NCBI GenBank assembly: GCA_016214695.1
Contig: JACRNY010000002.1
Location: forward strand, 62,001-126,000
Direction of reading: 5' to 3'
Source of the DNA: Nitrosomonadales bacterium
GTDB taxonomy: Bacteria; Pseudomonadota; Gammaproteobacteria; Burkholderiales; Gallionellaceae
DNA length: 64,000 bases
Shown here: one piece after another, positions 8,460 to 17,487 of the stretch
Position numbering within the stretch: position 1 is the stretch's first letter
How the letters are laid out: each line of letters starts with the position of its first letter
The notes under the pieces: model-generated
The model's database searches: none
Told to the model about the DNA's origin: nothing
What the model saw: the letters and a program-made list of their open reading frames with translations, nothing else
Program-made: the position numbers and the translations under genes

Positions 8460-9938
8460 TCACCCCTCGATCACCTGCATACTGACACCGATACCCTTCC
8501 ATTGCTTCATCTCTTCCAGCAAGGCTGTTTCGGTCAGCGGATTCTGCCCCAGCCAGCCGGGAGGCAGGACAAGGTGAAACTTGGTGCCGCTGTAACTGCC
8601 GCGGATCTCGGGCAACTCGACGCCGCTTCGATTGCGATAGAACAAAGTGGCCAGCCGCAGCGCCATCACTTGCGCCATATCCAGCGCTTCGTGGAGTTGC
8701 GCACCCAGCTTCTCCAAGCCGCCGCGATGCGCCAGAGTCAACAAACTGAGTCGTGACTGCTCCTTCTTTGAAAAGCCCGGCATATCGGCATTGGCGAGGA
8801 TATAGGCTGTATGTTTATGGTAGCCGCTGTGCGCGACGCTGATCCCCACCTCATGCAGGCTGGCCGCCCATCTCAATTGGCGGACACTTTCTTCATCCAG
8901 ATTGTCCGGCAAGAACTGCCTGGATAGCAGGTCGGCCAGCACGGCCACCCGCTCCGCCTGCTTGGGCGCCACATGGTAGCGCCGCATGAACTGCTGCACC
9001 GTCGCTTCGCGCATGTCGTTGTGGGTGAACCTGCCATGCAGATCATACAAGACCCCCTCCCGCAAAGCGCCCATGGCCGGCTTCATGCGCTCGATGCCGA
9101 GCTCGCAAAAGGCCGCATACATGATGGCGAATCCGCCCGGCAGCACCGGTATGCGATCGGACTTCAATCCTTGCAGCTCCAGCCTGGTCACGTCTCCCGA
9201 TTTGAGCAGGTGCGCCCGCAACCTCTCCAGACCGTCGCGGGTGATACCGCCATCGCTGTAGCCGTTCTGCTCAAGGATGTCGCACAGGACCCGCGCCGTC
9301 CCCGAGGAACCGAGCGCCACATCCCAGTGTCCGGCGGAGAATTCCGACACGATGGTCTGCACTTCGCCGCGCGCGGCAAGTTCGGCCTGCTTGAGATTGG
9401 ATTTGTTGATCTTTCCGTCGGCGAAATAACGCACGGTATAGCTGACACACCCCATGTAGAGGCTTTCCAGCCTGGCCGGAGTCAGCCCCTGGCCGATGAT
9501 GAACTCGGTCGAGCCGCCGCCGATATCCATCACCATCTGCCTCTCATGCGATTGCGGCAGACCGCGCGCCACCCCCAGATAGATGAGACGCGCTTCCTCG
9601 CGCCCGGCGATGACCTCGATGGGGAAACCAAGTGCGGCTTCGGCCTGCTGCAGGAATTCGGGCGCGTTCTTGGCGACGCGCAGGGAATTGGTGCCGACCG
9701 CACGTACTGCCTCGCGCGGCAGACCGCGCAGGCGTTCGCCGAAACGCTGCAGGCAGGCTAGTGCCCGCTGTTGCGCGGCTTTGTCGAGACGTTTGTCCTC
9801 GGTCAGGCCTGCGGCGAGACGAACCGCCTCGCGCAGGCCGTCCAGCATGTAAAGCTGGTCGTCCACCACGCGCGCGATCTGCAAACGAAAACTGTTGGAG
9901 CCGAGGTCGACTGCTGCAAGGAGGGATTGCTGTTGCAC
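8460..9938 (-). CDS. ppx: Exopolyphosphatase, Ppx/GppA family
   Basis: Removes terminal phosphate from polyphosphate (or pppGpp in GppA relatives). The 492-aa protein has the ASKHA phosphate loops AVDLGSNSFRLQIARV near the N-terminus and VMDIGGGSTEF near residue 145, plus a C-terminal HD-like helical domain (ASLHEVGISVAHSGYHKHTAYIL). It is followed upstream on the same strand by phoU, so phosphate metabolism genes are clustered. Ppx versus GppA cannot be settled from sequence alone; length and the C-terminal extension favour Ppx. Confidence 0.93.
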   Translation of the reverse strand: MQQQSLLAAVDLGSNSFRLQIARVVDDQLYMLDGLREAVRLAAGLTEDKRLDKAAQQRALACLQRFGERLRGLPREAVRAVGTNSLRVAKNAPEFLQQAEAALGFPIEVIAGREEARLIYLGVARGLPQSHERQMVMDIGGGSTEFIIGQGLTPARLESLYMGCVSYTVRYFADGKINKSNLKQAELAARGEVQTIVSEFSAGHWDVALGSSGTARVLCDILEQNGYSDGGITRDGLERLRAHLLKSGDVTRLELQGLKSDRIPVLPGGFAIMYAAFCELGIERMKPAMGALREGVLYDLHGRFTHNDMREATVQQFMRRYHVAPKQAERVAVLADLLSRQFLPDNLDEESVRQLRWAASLHEVGISVAHSGYHKHTAYILANADMPGFSKKEQSRLSLLTLAHRGGLEKLGAQLHEALDMAQVMALRLATLFYRNRSGVELPEIRGSYSGTKFHLVLPPGWLGQNPLTETALLEEMKQWKGIGVSMQVIEG

Positions 9939-9948
9939 GGAACGGTGA

Positions 9949-10659
9949 CTACTGTTGCTGGACTTCGCGCTCTATCTCTTCCACAGTGACGTGGCGCACA
10001 TCACGGCCTTTGACCATGTACACCACATACTCGGACATGTTCTTGGCGTGGTCACCGATGCGTTCGATAGCCTTGGCAACGAACAGTATCTCGAGCGAGG
10101 TGGAGATGGTGCGGGGGTCTTCCATCATGAAAGTGATGAGATAGCGCATGATGGCGCGGAACTCTTCGTCCACCTGCTCGTCCTGGCGCACGACCTGTGC
10201 CGCTGTCGAAAGATCGAGGCGCGCGAACGCATCCAGGGACTTGCGCAGCATGTCCAGCGCGATCTCGGACGCATGCTTGATCTCGTTGTAACGCGGCAGG
10301 TAGAGGCGTTCCTTTTGCGACAGCAGCTTTGCCATGCGCGCGATCTTTTCGGCCTCGTCGCCGATACGCTCCAGATCGGTGATTGTCTTGATGACCGTCA
10401 TCACCATGCGCAGGTCGCCCGCGGCCGGCTGACGGCGCACCAGGATGCGATTGCAGCTTTCGTCGATCTCGACTTCCAGGGCATTGACGCGATGGTCGTC
10501 CTCGATCACGCGGTTCATCAGCGCGACGTCGCCGCTGGTCAGCGACTCGACCGCCAGCCGGATCTGACTCTCGACCAGTCCTCCCATCTGCAGTACGCGT
10601 GCGCGTACCGCTTCGAGCTCCGCGTCGAACTGTTTCGAGGTGTGTTCGCTGTTGGCCAT
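9949..10659 (-). CDS. phoU: Phosphate signalling complex protein PhoU
   Basis: Negative modulator linking the Pst phosphate transporter to PhoR/PhoB. The 236-aa product has two PhoU three-helix repeats, seen as DLRMVMTVIKTITDLERIGDEAEKIA and ITFMMEDPRTISTSLEILFVAKAIERIGDHAKNMSEY shortened motifs (ERIGDEA and ERIGDHA). Pst and PhoR genes are not in the window. The ppx start lies 10 bp downstream, suggesting a phoU-ppx operon. Confidence 0.95.
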   Translation of the reverse strand: MANSEHTSKQFDAELEAVRARVLQMGGLVESQIRLAVESLTSGDVALMNRVIEDDHRVNALEVEIDESCNRILVRRQPAAGDLRMVMTVIKTITDLERIGDEAEKIARMAKLLSQKERLYLPRYNEIKHASEIALDMLRKSLDAFARLDLSTAAQVVRQDEQVDEEFRAIMRYLITFMMEDPRTISTSLEILFVAKAIERIGDHAKNMSEYVVYMVKGRDVRHVTVEEIEREVQQQ

Positions 10660-10732
10660 GGCTATTCCTTGATGGATTATTGCAAATAAGGGATGTTACC
10701 CAGCCCCCGTTAAACTTTTGTTACGTTATACC

Positions 10733-11401
10733 TCAGGCGGTGAGTGTCTTCACGCCTTCCGGTGTGCCCAGCAATAGCACATCGGCCCCGCGACGCGCGA
10801 ACAGGCCGTTGGTCACCACACCGGGCAATTGGTTCAATGCCGTCTCCAGCTCCACCGGATTCATGATGCTCAACCCGTGCACGTCAAGGATGACATTGCC
10901 GTTGTCGGTGGTGAAACCCTCGCGCAGCTTGGGCTGCCCGCCCAGCTTCACCACTTCGCGCGCGATGTAGCTGCGCGCCATCGGGATCACCTCGATCGGC
11001 AACGGAAATTTTCCCAGCACATCCACCAGCTTGCTGGCATCGCACACGCAGACGAACTTCTTGCTTGCTGCCGCCACGATCTTTTCGCGCGTCAGCGCGC
11101 CGCCGCCGCCTTTGACCATGTGCATATGCCGTGTGATCTCGTCGGCGCCGTCCACATAGACCGGGATATCACCGGCATCGTTCAGCGAGACGACTTCGAT
11201 ACCGTGGCCCTGCAGGCGCTTGGCCGATGCCTCGGAACTGGCTACCGCACCGCGTATCTTGCCCTTGATCTTGGCGAGTTCGTCGATGAAGAAGTTGGCG
11301 GTGGAGCCGGTGCCCACCCCCACGATGCAGTCGGTTGGTACATGAGCGATCGCCGCCTGGGCGACCGCGCGTTTCATATCGTCTTGTGACAAAGCCATCA
11401 T
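10733..11401 (-). CDS. rpiA: Ribose-5-phosphate isomerase A
   Basis: Interconverts ribose-5-phosphate and ribulose-5-phosphate in the pentose phosphate pathway (and the Calvin cycle where present). The 222-aa product contains [21 protein letters not shown] and [12 protein letters not shown], the substrate-binding loops of RpiA. Two tandem ATGs (11401 and 11398) follow GGGGA; the second has slightly better spacing. Confidence 0.96.
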   Translation of the reverse strand: MMALSQDDMKRAVAQAAIAHVPTDCIVGVGTGSTANFFIDELAKIKGKIRGAVASSEASAKRLQGHGIEVVSLNDAGDIPVYVDGADEITRHMHMVKGGGGALTREKIVAAASKKFVCVCDASKLVDVLGKFPLPIEVIPMARSYIAREVVKLGGQPKLREGFTTDNGNVILDVHGLSIMNPVELETALNQLPGVVTNGLFARRGADVLLLGTPEGVKTLTA

Positions 11402-11535
11402 TTCCCCAGTTCTTAATCGGTATTATTGTTTTGCACGAGGATTATTGCAGGAAATGGCTAATTTAGAAACCTTCCGGCCTCTTTCCGCCCAACTCTTTTC
11501 AAACTGCCGATTTGCCTTTAGGATGCTTCCACCGT

Positions 11536-11611
11536 GGGGGTGTAGCTCAGTTGGGAGAGCGTCTGGTTCGCAATCAGAAGGTCGTCAGTTCGATCCTGAT
11601 CACCTCCACCA
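11536..11611 (+). tRNA. tRNA-Ala(CGC)
   Basis: 76-nt cloverleaf. The acceptor stem GGGGGTG pairs with CACCTCC and includes the G3:U70 pair that is the alanine identity element. D arm GCTC/GAGC, anticodon stem TCTGG/TCAGA with loop TTCGCAA (anticodon CGC, reading GCG), T arm GTCAG-TTCGATC-CTGAT, and an encoded CCA end. All three lines of evidence agree on alanine. Confidence 0.95.
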
Positions 11612-11625
11612 CTCCAAAACCTTCT

Positions 11626-12522
11626 TTATCCGCGCGGATGGTGCGTGGCATGCAACTGCTTCAGCCGCTCCCGCGCCACATGCGTGTAAATCTGCGTCGT
11701 CGAGATATCCGAATGTCCCAGCAGCATCTGCACCACTCTCAGGTCCGCCCCATGATTGAGCAGATGCGTGGCAAAGGCGTGACGCAGGGTGTGCGGCGAC
11801 AGCGGTTTATGCAGGCCGCCACGCTTCGCATGCTTCTTGATGAGGTACCAGAACATCTGCCGCGTCATCGCTTCGCCGCGCTGAGTGACAAACAGAGCGT
11901 CGGTCAGTTTGCCCTGGAGCAAGGTCGGACGGGCTTCGGCAAGATACCTCCTGACCCAATCCAGCGCTTCTTCGCCCAGCGGTACCAGGCGCTCCTTGCT
12001 GCCCTTGCCCATCACCCGCGTCACGCCCATATCCAGGCTCACTTGCGCCACGCTGAGGTTGACCAGCTCAGATACACGCAGCCCGGTGGCATACAGCACT
12101 TCCAGCATGGTGCGGTCGCGCATGCCGAGCGGCGCCTCCACGTCCGGCGCGTTCAGCAGCAATTCGACATCATCTTCCGTGAGGCTCTTGGGCAGGCTGC
12201 GCGGCAGCTTCGGTGTGGCGATCTGCAGGGTCGGGTCGACACTGATCCGGTTCTGCCGCAGCAGATAGCGAAACAGTCGCTTGAGGCTGGAGATGGCGCG
12301 CGAAGTGGAGGTCGCCTTGGCTTTCTGCCCGCTCATCAGGTGCGCAAGAAAGCCCTGTATGTCGGCATGCGTGGCGGCCAGCAGGCCGCAGCCGCGCTGC
12401 CGTTCCAGCCACGCCGAGAATTTGTTCAGGTCACGCCGGTAACTTTCCAGCGTGTTGCGCGACAAACCGTCTTCCAGCCACAGCGCATCGCCGAACTCGT
12501 CGAGCAGCTCAGCGTCGCTCAT
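11626..12522 (-). CDS. xerD: Site-specific tyrosine recombinase XerD
   Basis: Resolves chromosome dimers at dif with XerC under FtsK control. From ATG at 12522 the protein is 298 aa, exactly the usual XerD length. The catalytic residues are visible: Arg in YATGLRVSEL, His-x-x-Arg in SPHTLRHAFATH, LGHSD and the Tyr nucleophile in TTQIYTHV. The reading frame extends 11 codons further upstream but into ogt, so the shorter start is preferred. Converges on the tRNA-Ala gene. Confidence 0.93.
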   Translation of the reverse strand: MSDAELLDEFGDALWLEDGLSRNTLESYRRDLNKFSAWLERQRGCGLLAATHADIQGFLAHLMSGQKAKATSTSRAISSLKRLFRYLLRQNRISVDPTLQIATPKLPRSLPKSLTEDDVELLLNAPDVEAPLGMRDRTMLEVLYATGLRVSELVNLSVAQVSLDMGVTRVMGKGSKERLVPLGEEALDWVRRYLAEARPTLLQGKLTDALFVTQRGEAMTRQMFWYLIKKHAKRGGLHKPLSPHTLRHAFATHLLNHGADLRVVQMLLGHSDISTTQIYTHVARERLKQLHATHHPRG

Positions 12523-12970
12523 GGTCCAGCAGCCAGCGTTTGATGTCGAGCGCATCCTCGTCTGCGCGGTGCATGAAGCCGCCCAGGCCGGCCTTGCCTA
12601 CCACGCGATGACAAGGAATGACGAGGGGAATCGGATTGGCGCCGCAAGCCTGCCCTACTGCTTGCGCGCTTGAGCCGATATTTTTCGCAAGCTCGCCATA
12701 GGTCAGCGTCTGCCCGCAGGGAATCTCCAGCATCGCCTGCCACACTTCGCACCGGTGGTGCGAACCATCAAGCTCGAAAGGCAGATCGATCTCATGCCTG
12801 GCATCGGCCAGATAGGCCTCCAGTTCCGCACAAATCGTTTTCGCCATTTTCCCCGTCGGCAGCTGCGTTTTTGTCTTCCCGGGCAGGAATTCGATGCCCA
12901 GCAGATCGGTATCCGAACAGCGGATGCCGAGCTTGCCGAATGGTGCGGAAATGATGGCCTGGAATCTCAT
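12509..12970 (-). CDS. ogt: Methylated-DNA--protein-cysteine methyltransferase
   Basis: Suicide repair enzyme for O6-methylguanine. From ATG at 12970 it is 153 aa, with the active-site motif IPCHRV (Cys acceptor), the helix-turn-helix segment QTLTYGELAKNIGSSAQAVGQAC and the N-terminal AdaB-like domain. It overlaps the xerD start by 14 bp, so the two are probably cotranscribed. A longer frame exists upstream but crosses the terminator of the ribosomal operon. Confidence 0.92.
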   Translation of the reverse strand: MRFQAIISAPFGKLGIRCSDTDLLGIEFLPGKTKTQLPTGKMAKTICAELEAYLADARHEIDLPFELDGSHHRCEVWQAMLEIPCGQTLTYGELAKNIGSSAQAVGQACGANPIPLVIPCHRVVGKAGLGGFMHRADEDALDIKRWLLDHERR

Positions 12971-12986
12971 GCGCACATCATAGCCG

Positions 12987-13017
12987 AAAAAAAACGGGAG
13001 CCGAGGCTCCCGTTTTT
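12987..13017. terminator. Rho-independent terminator after rplS (bidirectional)
   Basis: Stem GGGAGC-CGAG-GCTCCC extended by ACG/CGT, with T runs on both strands (eight Ts on the minus strand). On the minus strand it ends the rpsP-rimM-trmD-rplS transcript about 100 bp past rplS. Confidence 0.9.
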
Positions 13018-13066
13018 CTTGCTGCCTGTACCGCTTGCTTACGCTTCGGTATTGCACGCAGCCAGT

Positions 13067-13115
13067 TTTTAGTTCCGACATCACACCCGCCTCCGCAGGC
13101 ATGAGTCTTCACTGA
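13067..13115. repeat. Second copy of the TTTAGTTCCGACAT element
   Basis: TTTTAGTTCCGACATCACAC, a GC-rich centre, then GGCATGAGTCTTCACTG. Same ends as 8001-8050. It lies between the rplS stop and the operon terminator, so it is transcribed in the 3' untranslated region. Confidence 0.6.
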
Positions 13116-13119
13116 AAAC

Positions 13120-13488
13120 TCAGCCTTCAGTTCTTGCAGTGAGTTTTTCCTTGATACGTGCCGACTTGCCGGAACGATCACGCAGGTAGTACAGCTTGGC
13201 GCGGCGCACATCGCCCTTGCGCTTCACTTCGATGCCAGCGATGCTGGGCGAGTAGGTCTGGAAGGTACGCTCCACGCCTTCGCCGGAGGAGACCTTGCGC
13301 ACGATGAAGCTGGAGTTCAGCCCCTTGTTGCGCTTGGCGATCACCACGCCTTCATAGGCCTGCACGCGCTTCTTGTCGCCTTCCACCACGTTCACGCTGA
13401 CGATCACGGTGTCGCCGGGCGCAAAGTTGGGAATGGTCTTGCCCAGACGGGCGATCTCTTCTTTTTCGAGAATTGCGATCAGATTCAT
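13120..13488 (-). CDS. rplS: 50S ribosomal protein L19
   Basis: 122 aa, close to the usual 115-120. Starts [26 protein letters not shown] and carries [20 protein letters not shown] and [22 protein letters not shown], all L19 hallmarks. Last gene of the rpsP operon, overlapping trmD by 4 bp. Confidence 0.98.
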   Translation of the reverse strand: MNLIAILEKEEIARLGKTIPNFAPGDTVIVSVNVVEGDKKRVQAYEGVVIAKRNKGLNSSFIVRKVSSGEGVERTFQTYSPSIAGIEVKRKGDVRRAKLYYLRDRSGKSARIKEKLTARTEG

Positions 13489-14261
13489 TTTGTTTCCTTT
13501 TCTTGTGCGGAAGCTTGTTCCTGCTGGTACTCAGCCAGTAGCCGAGCTTCCTGTTTAGTCAACTGGCGATGTGCCAGCAAATCCGGGCGACGTTCCGCAG
13601 TCCTGCCTAATGCCTGCTTCAATCGCCACTTCTCTATCTCGGCGTGGTGCCCGGACATCAACACTTCCGGAACCGCCTCGCCGTTATAAATCTCGGGCCG
13701 CGTGTAGTGCGGACAATCCAGCAATCCTTTTACGAAGGAATCCTGCTCTGCCGATGCGTCGTCGCCCAATACCCCGGGGAGCTGACGAACCAGACTATCC
13801 ATCACCACCATCGCCGCCAACTCGCCACCGGACAACACATAGTCACCGATGGAAAGCTCTTCATCCACTTGCTGGCGCAACAGGCGATCATCCACGCCTT
13901 CGTACCGACTCGCCAGCAGTATCAATCCTTCGTCCCGCGCCAGCAGTTCCATCACCACTTCGTGGGTGAGTTGCCTGCCTTGCGGCGAGAGGTGGATCAC
14001 ACGACTCTTTTTCGCCCCGCTTTGTGCCTGCGCTGCTTTCGCTGCGCTGATCGCCTTTTCCAGCGGTTCCGCCAACATCACCATCCCGGGGCCGCCGCCG
14101 TAGGGACGATCGTCGATGGTGCGGTAGTTGTCGGTCGTGAAATCGCGCGGATTCCACGTCTGCAACTCAAACTTGCCCTGCTCCGCCGCCCGCCGCGTCA
14201 CGCCGTATCTGGTGAGCGCATCGAACATCTCGGGGAACAGCGTTATTACATCGAACCTCAT
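13485..14261 (-). CDS. trmD: tRNA (guanine37-N1)-methyltransferase
   Basis: SPOUT-class enzyme that makes m1G37 in tRNAs reading CNN codons and so prevents frameshifting. From ATG at 14261 it is 258 aa. It starts [25 protein letters not shown] and shows the knot motif [18 protein letters not shown]. The start overlaps the rimM stop (ATGA), which sets the start choice. Confidence 0.97.
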   Translation of the reverse strand: MRFDVITLFPEMFDALTRYGVTRRAAEQGKFELQTWNPRDFTTDNYRTIDDRPYGGGPGMVMLAEPLEKAISAAKAAQAQSGAKKSRVIHLSPQGRQLTHEVVMELLARDEGLILLASRYEGVDDRLLRQQVDEELSIGDYVLSGGELAAMVVMDSLVRQLPGVLGDDASAEQDSFVKGLLDCPHYTRPEIYNGEAVPEVLMSGHHAEIEKWRLKQALGRTAERRPDLLAHRQLTKQEARLLAEYQQEQASAQEKETK

Positions 14262-14782
14262 TTGAGGTAATCCGCCTGCCAATCCACCCGGATCGTTCTG
14301 TCTTTCAGGCTCACTTGCTCGATGACGCTATCAATAAACGGGATCAACTTCTCGCCGCTTGCGCCTTTGACCACCAGCACATCGTTGGCGCCGGTCTCCA
14401 GCAAGGAATCCACCGTGCCGAACACCTCGCCCTGCAGATTTTCAACCGACAGTCCGATCAGGTCCGACCAGTAATATTCGCCTTCTTCCTGCTCCGGCAA
14501 CTCTGATCGCGGTACCGCGATCAGCAGGCCTTTGCATTTCTCGGCTGCCGTGCGGTCGGCAATACCCTGCAACTTGGCAATGACTACCTTGCCGCCATGC
14601 ACGTTCGCTTCCAGAACTTCCAGCGGACGCCAGGCTTGCTCGTTACCAACATACCAGGTGTCGTAATCGAGCAGGCTGTCCAGATATTCGGTAAAGGTCT
14701 GCACCTTCACCCAACCGAGGATGCCCTGCGCCGCTACGATCTTCCCCATGACGACCATGGGGCTTGCCTCGTTAACACCCAT
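14258..14782 (-). CDS. rimM: 16S rRNA processing protein RimM
   Basis: Assists maturation of the 30S head and binds S19. 174 aa with an N-terminal RimM domain ([23 protein letters not shown]) and a C-terminal PRC-barrel ([39 protein letters not shown] shortened: EYYWSDLIG). The ATG at 14782 is used; ATG at 14758 is a weaker alternative. Third in the operon. Confidence 0.95.
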   Translation of the reverse strand: MGVNEASPMVVMGKIVAAQGILGWVKVQTFTEYLDSLLDYDTWYVGNEQAWRPLEVLEANVHGGKVVIAKLQGIADRTAAEKCKGLLIAVPRSELPEQEEGEYYWSDLIGLSVENLQGEVFGTVDSLLETGANDVLVVKGASGEKLIPFIDSVIEQVSLKDRTIRVDWQADYLK

Positions 14783-14801
14783 CTCGTTTCACCTCGTTCG
14801 T

Positions 14802-14840
14802 CCCCTCTCCTCCCGGGGGAGGGTTAGGGTGGGGGAAACG
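14802..14840. repeat. Dispersed GC-rich palindrome between rpsP and rimM
   Basis: CCTCTCCTCCCGGGGGAGGG followed by TTAGGGTGGGGG. Same family as the block inserted in murF. It fills the 68-bp gap between rpsP and rimM and would form a hairpin in the operon mRNA. Confidence 0.7.
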
Positions 14841-14850
14841 GTTATGACCG

Positions 14851-15105
14851 TTAGGCCTTGGCTGCTGCACCGGCTTTTTTGACCAAGCGGCCTACGGTCT
14901 CGCTCAGCTGTGCGCCGCGCTCTTGCCAATGTGTCACGCGATCCAGCTGGATGCGCAGACCTTCGGCGCCTTCGGCGGCCAGCGGGTTGTAGAAACCGAT
15001 ACGCTCGATGAAACGACCGTCACGACGATTGCGGGAATCCGCCACCACCACGTTGTAGAACGGGCGATTCTTCGCGCCGCCACGAGAAAGACGAATGACT
15101 ACCAT
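14851..15105 (-). CDS. rpsP: 30S ribosomal protein S16
   Basis: 84 aa, normal for S16. Begins [34 protein letters not shown] and ends with an Ala/Lys-rich tail. First gene of the operon; a likely promoter lies at 15154-15183. Confidence 0.98.
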   Translation of the reverse strand: MVVIRLSRGGAKNRPFYNVVVADSRNRRDGRFIERIGFYNPLAAEGAEGLRIQLDRVTHWQERGAQLSETVGRLVKKAGAAAKA

Positions 15106-15153
15106 AATGATTACCCAATAGATTAAATTTCGGCCAATGCCAAAAGGGCGCGA

Positions 15154-15183
15154 ATTCTACGATACCTTGCCAAGCTCTGGCAA
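15154..15183 (-). promoter_or_regulatory. Putative promoter of the rpsP operon
   Basis: Minus-strand TTGCCA (15178-15183), 18-bp spacer, TAGAAT (15154-15159), about 50 bp before rpsP. Moderate match to sigma-70. Confidence 0.5.
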
Positions 15184-15215
15184 GGACTGTTTTGACAGGA
15201 AAATCCCCAGGGGAA

Positions 15216-16028
15216 TTAGCGGCGCAGGACGACTTCCAGCACGAACTGGGTGCCCAAGTAGGCCAATATCAGGAAACCGAAGCCGCTTAGCGTCCAGCGC
15301 ACCGCCGTATGGCCGCGCCAGCCGTAGAAATGGTGCCCAAGCAGCAACACCGCGAAAACCACCCAGGAAGCCATACCGAACAATACCTTATGACTGAATT
15401 GCAGCGGATGGCCGAAAATCTGCTCGGAGAACAACATGCCGGAAACCACGGTAATGGTCAGCAGCACAAAGCCGACACCGATGACACGAAACAGCAGCGT
15501 CTCCATGGTCAACAGCGGCGGCAAGTTCTGCAACACCTTGGGCAACTTGGCGTGGTGCAAGCGCTTCTCCACCAGCGACATCAGCCCGGCATGCAGGGCG
15601 GCGATAGTGAACAGACTGTAGGCCAGCATTGCCATAAACACGTGAGTATCGAACAGGCCCGAAGCAGGCTGCGAAAGGATGTGGGCATCAGGAAAGATCG
15701 CTGGCAGAGCCGTGCTGACAGCCGCCAGCGGCAACACCAGCGTCTGCAGGCTGGACAAGGGGTAGAAGTAGCGTGCCAACCAGTACACCAGCACGGTCAG
15801 CCACAGGATCAGCGATAGCGCATACACCAGCCCCAGGTTCAGCGCACCCCATATAAAAAGTGTGTCGTACAGCAACCAGCCGTGCAGCAGCAGCGGCACG
15901 ATCACCGCGAAGCCCAGCGCACCGCGATTCTGCTGCTCGGCATTGCCCGCCGCCTGTGCGCGCCAGAACAGAATAGCCAGAACGGCATAAAGGACAAACG
16001 TGAGCAGATGCAAGGCTTGGTTCGACAT
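15216..16028 (-). CDS. CcsA-like cytochrome c assembly membrane protein (YpjD family)
   Basis: 270 aa with about eight hydrophobic segments. It has the cytochrome_c_asm pattern: SQPASGLFDTHVFMAMLAYSLF (His-containing) and a later FSHKVLFGMASWVVFAVLLLGHHFYGWRG with conserved His residues that bind haem in CcsA/CcmC relatives. It lies next to ffh, a common betaproteobacterial arrangement. True CcsA partners (ResB, CcsX) are absent, so the exact role in haem handling is unproven. Confidence 0.85.
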   Translation of the reverse strand: MSNQALHLLTFVLYAVLAILFWRAQAAGNAEQQNRGALGFAVIVPLLLHGWLLYDTLFIWGALNLGLVYALSLILWLTVLVYWLARYFYPLSSLQTLVLPLAAVSTALPAIFPDAHILSQPASGLFDTHVFMAMLAYSLFTIAALHAGLMSLVEKRLHHAKLPKVLQNLPPLLTMETLLFRVIGVGFVLLTITVVSGMLFSEQIFGHPLQFSHKVLFGMASWVVFAVLLLGHHFYGWRGHTAVRWTLSGFGFLILAYLGTQFVLEVVLRR

Positions 16029-16124
16029 GGGGAGTGCAGATGTTTTAGACTGTGCGGATTCTACAGGAAGCGCCGCGGATATGTCTGCAGCGGCGCGCGC
16101 TGAAACGACTTCGGGATTTCAATC

Positions 16125-17474
16125 ATGTTGGACAATCTGACACAACGTTTCTCGGGCATCGTCAAGAACCTGCGCGGCCAGGCGCGGCTGACCGAGAACA
16201 ACATCCAGGACGCACTGCGCGAAGTGCGTCTCGCCCTGCTGGAAGCTGACGTGGCGCTGCCGGTGGTCAAGGAACTCATCGCCAGGGTAAAAGAAGCCGC
16301 GCTCGGTCAGGAAGTCATCGGCAGCCTCACCCCAGGGCAGGCGCTGATCGGTGTCGTCAACCGCGAGTTGACCCAGCTGATGGGCGAGCACAACGATGCG
16401 CTCAATCTCGCCGCCGTCCCGCCCGCCGTGATCCTGATGGCCGGTCTGCAGGGCGCGGGCAAGACCACCAGCAGCGGCAAGCTGGCCAAACTGCTGCGCG
16501 AGCAGAACAAGAAAAAGGTGTTGCTGGTCAGCTGCGACGTGTACCGCCCCGCCGCCATCGAGCAATTGCGCACACTGGCGCAGCAACTCGATATCGACTT
16601 CTTCCCCTCCGACGTTACGCAAAAACCGCAGGACATCGCGCTGGCAGCACACGACTGGGCAAAGAAGCACCACCACGACGTGCTCATCGTCGACACCGCC
16701 GGCCGCCTTGCCGTGGACGAAGCGATGATGGCCGAGATCAAGGACCTGCATGCCGCGCTGAAACCCATCGAGACACTGTTCGTGGTCGATGCAATGACCG
16801 GTCAGGATGCGGTGAACACCGCCAAGGCCTTCGGCGACGCTCTGCCACTGACAGGTATCATCCTCACCAAGCTGGACGGCGACGCGCGCGGCGGCGCCGC
16901 CCTGTCGGTACGGCAAATCACCGGCAAGCCGATCAAGTTCGTCGGCGTCAGCGAAAAACCGAATGGCCTCGAAGCTTTCCACCCCGAGCGCATGGCACAG
17001 CGCATCCTCGGCATGGGCGATGTGCTGTCGCTGCTGGAAGAGGCGCAGCGCAACGTCGACCACGCCGAAGCCGAAAAGCTGGCAAAGAAGATGCACAGCG
17101 GCAAGGGTTTCGACCTCAACGATTTCAAGATGCAGATCGTGCAGATGAAGAAGATGGGCGGCATCTCGGCGCTGATGGACAAACTGCCCGCGCAGCTCGC
17201 CCAGGCGGCGGCCGGCGCCAAGGTGGACGAGCGCCAGATAAACCGTACCGAAGGCATCATCAACTCAATGACCCCCTGGGAGCGCAGCCATCCCGACCAG
17301 ATCAAGGCCTCGCGCAAGAAGCGCATCGCCGCAGGCGCCGGTGTGCAGGTGATGCACGTCAACCAGTTGCTCAACCAGTTCGAACAGTCGCAGAAGATGA
17401 TGAAGATGATGAGCAAGGGCGGCATGGCCAAGATGATGCGCGGCATGGCAGGCAAATTCCCCGGACTCCGTTAA
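16125..17474 (+). CDS. ffh: Signal recognition particle protein Ffh
   Basis: GTPase that, with 4.5S RNA, delivers nascent membrane proteins to FtsY. 449 aa: N-domain, G-domain with GLQGAGKTTSSGKLA, DTAGRLAVDE and TKLDGDARGGAALS, then the methionine-rich M-domain ending in MKMMSKGGMAKMMRGMAGKFPG. All landmarks are normal. Confidence 0.98.
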   Translation: MLDNLTQRFSGIVKNLRGQARLTENNIQDALREVRLALLEADVALPVVKELIARVKEAALGQEVIGSLTPGQALIGVVNRELTQLMGEHNDALNLAAVPPAVILMAGLQGAGKTTSSGKLAKLLREQNKKKVLLVSCDVYRPAAIEQLRTLAQQLDIDFFPSDVTQKPQDIALAAHDWAKKHHHDVLIVDTAGRLAVDEAMMAEIKDLHAALKPIETLFVVDAMTGQDAVNTAKAFGDALPLTGIILTKLDGDARGGAALSVRQITGKPIKFVGVSEKPNGLEAFHPERMAQRILGMGDVLSLLEEAQRNVDHAEAEKLAKKMHSGKGFDLNDFKMQIVQMKKMGGISALMDKLPAQLAQAAAGAKVDERQINRTEGIINSMTPWERSHPDQIKASRKKRIAAGAGVQVMHVNQLLNQFEQSQKMMKMMSKGGMAKMMRGMAGKFPGLR

Positions 17475-17487
17475 CCCCTTACATAGA

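Noticed and set aside
11536-12522. Genomic island attachment at tRNA-Ala with XerD as integrase
   Set aside because: XerD has the normal housekeeping length and context, and no repeat of the tRNA 3' end was seen.
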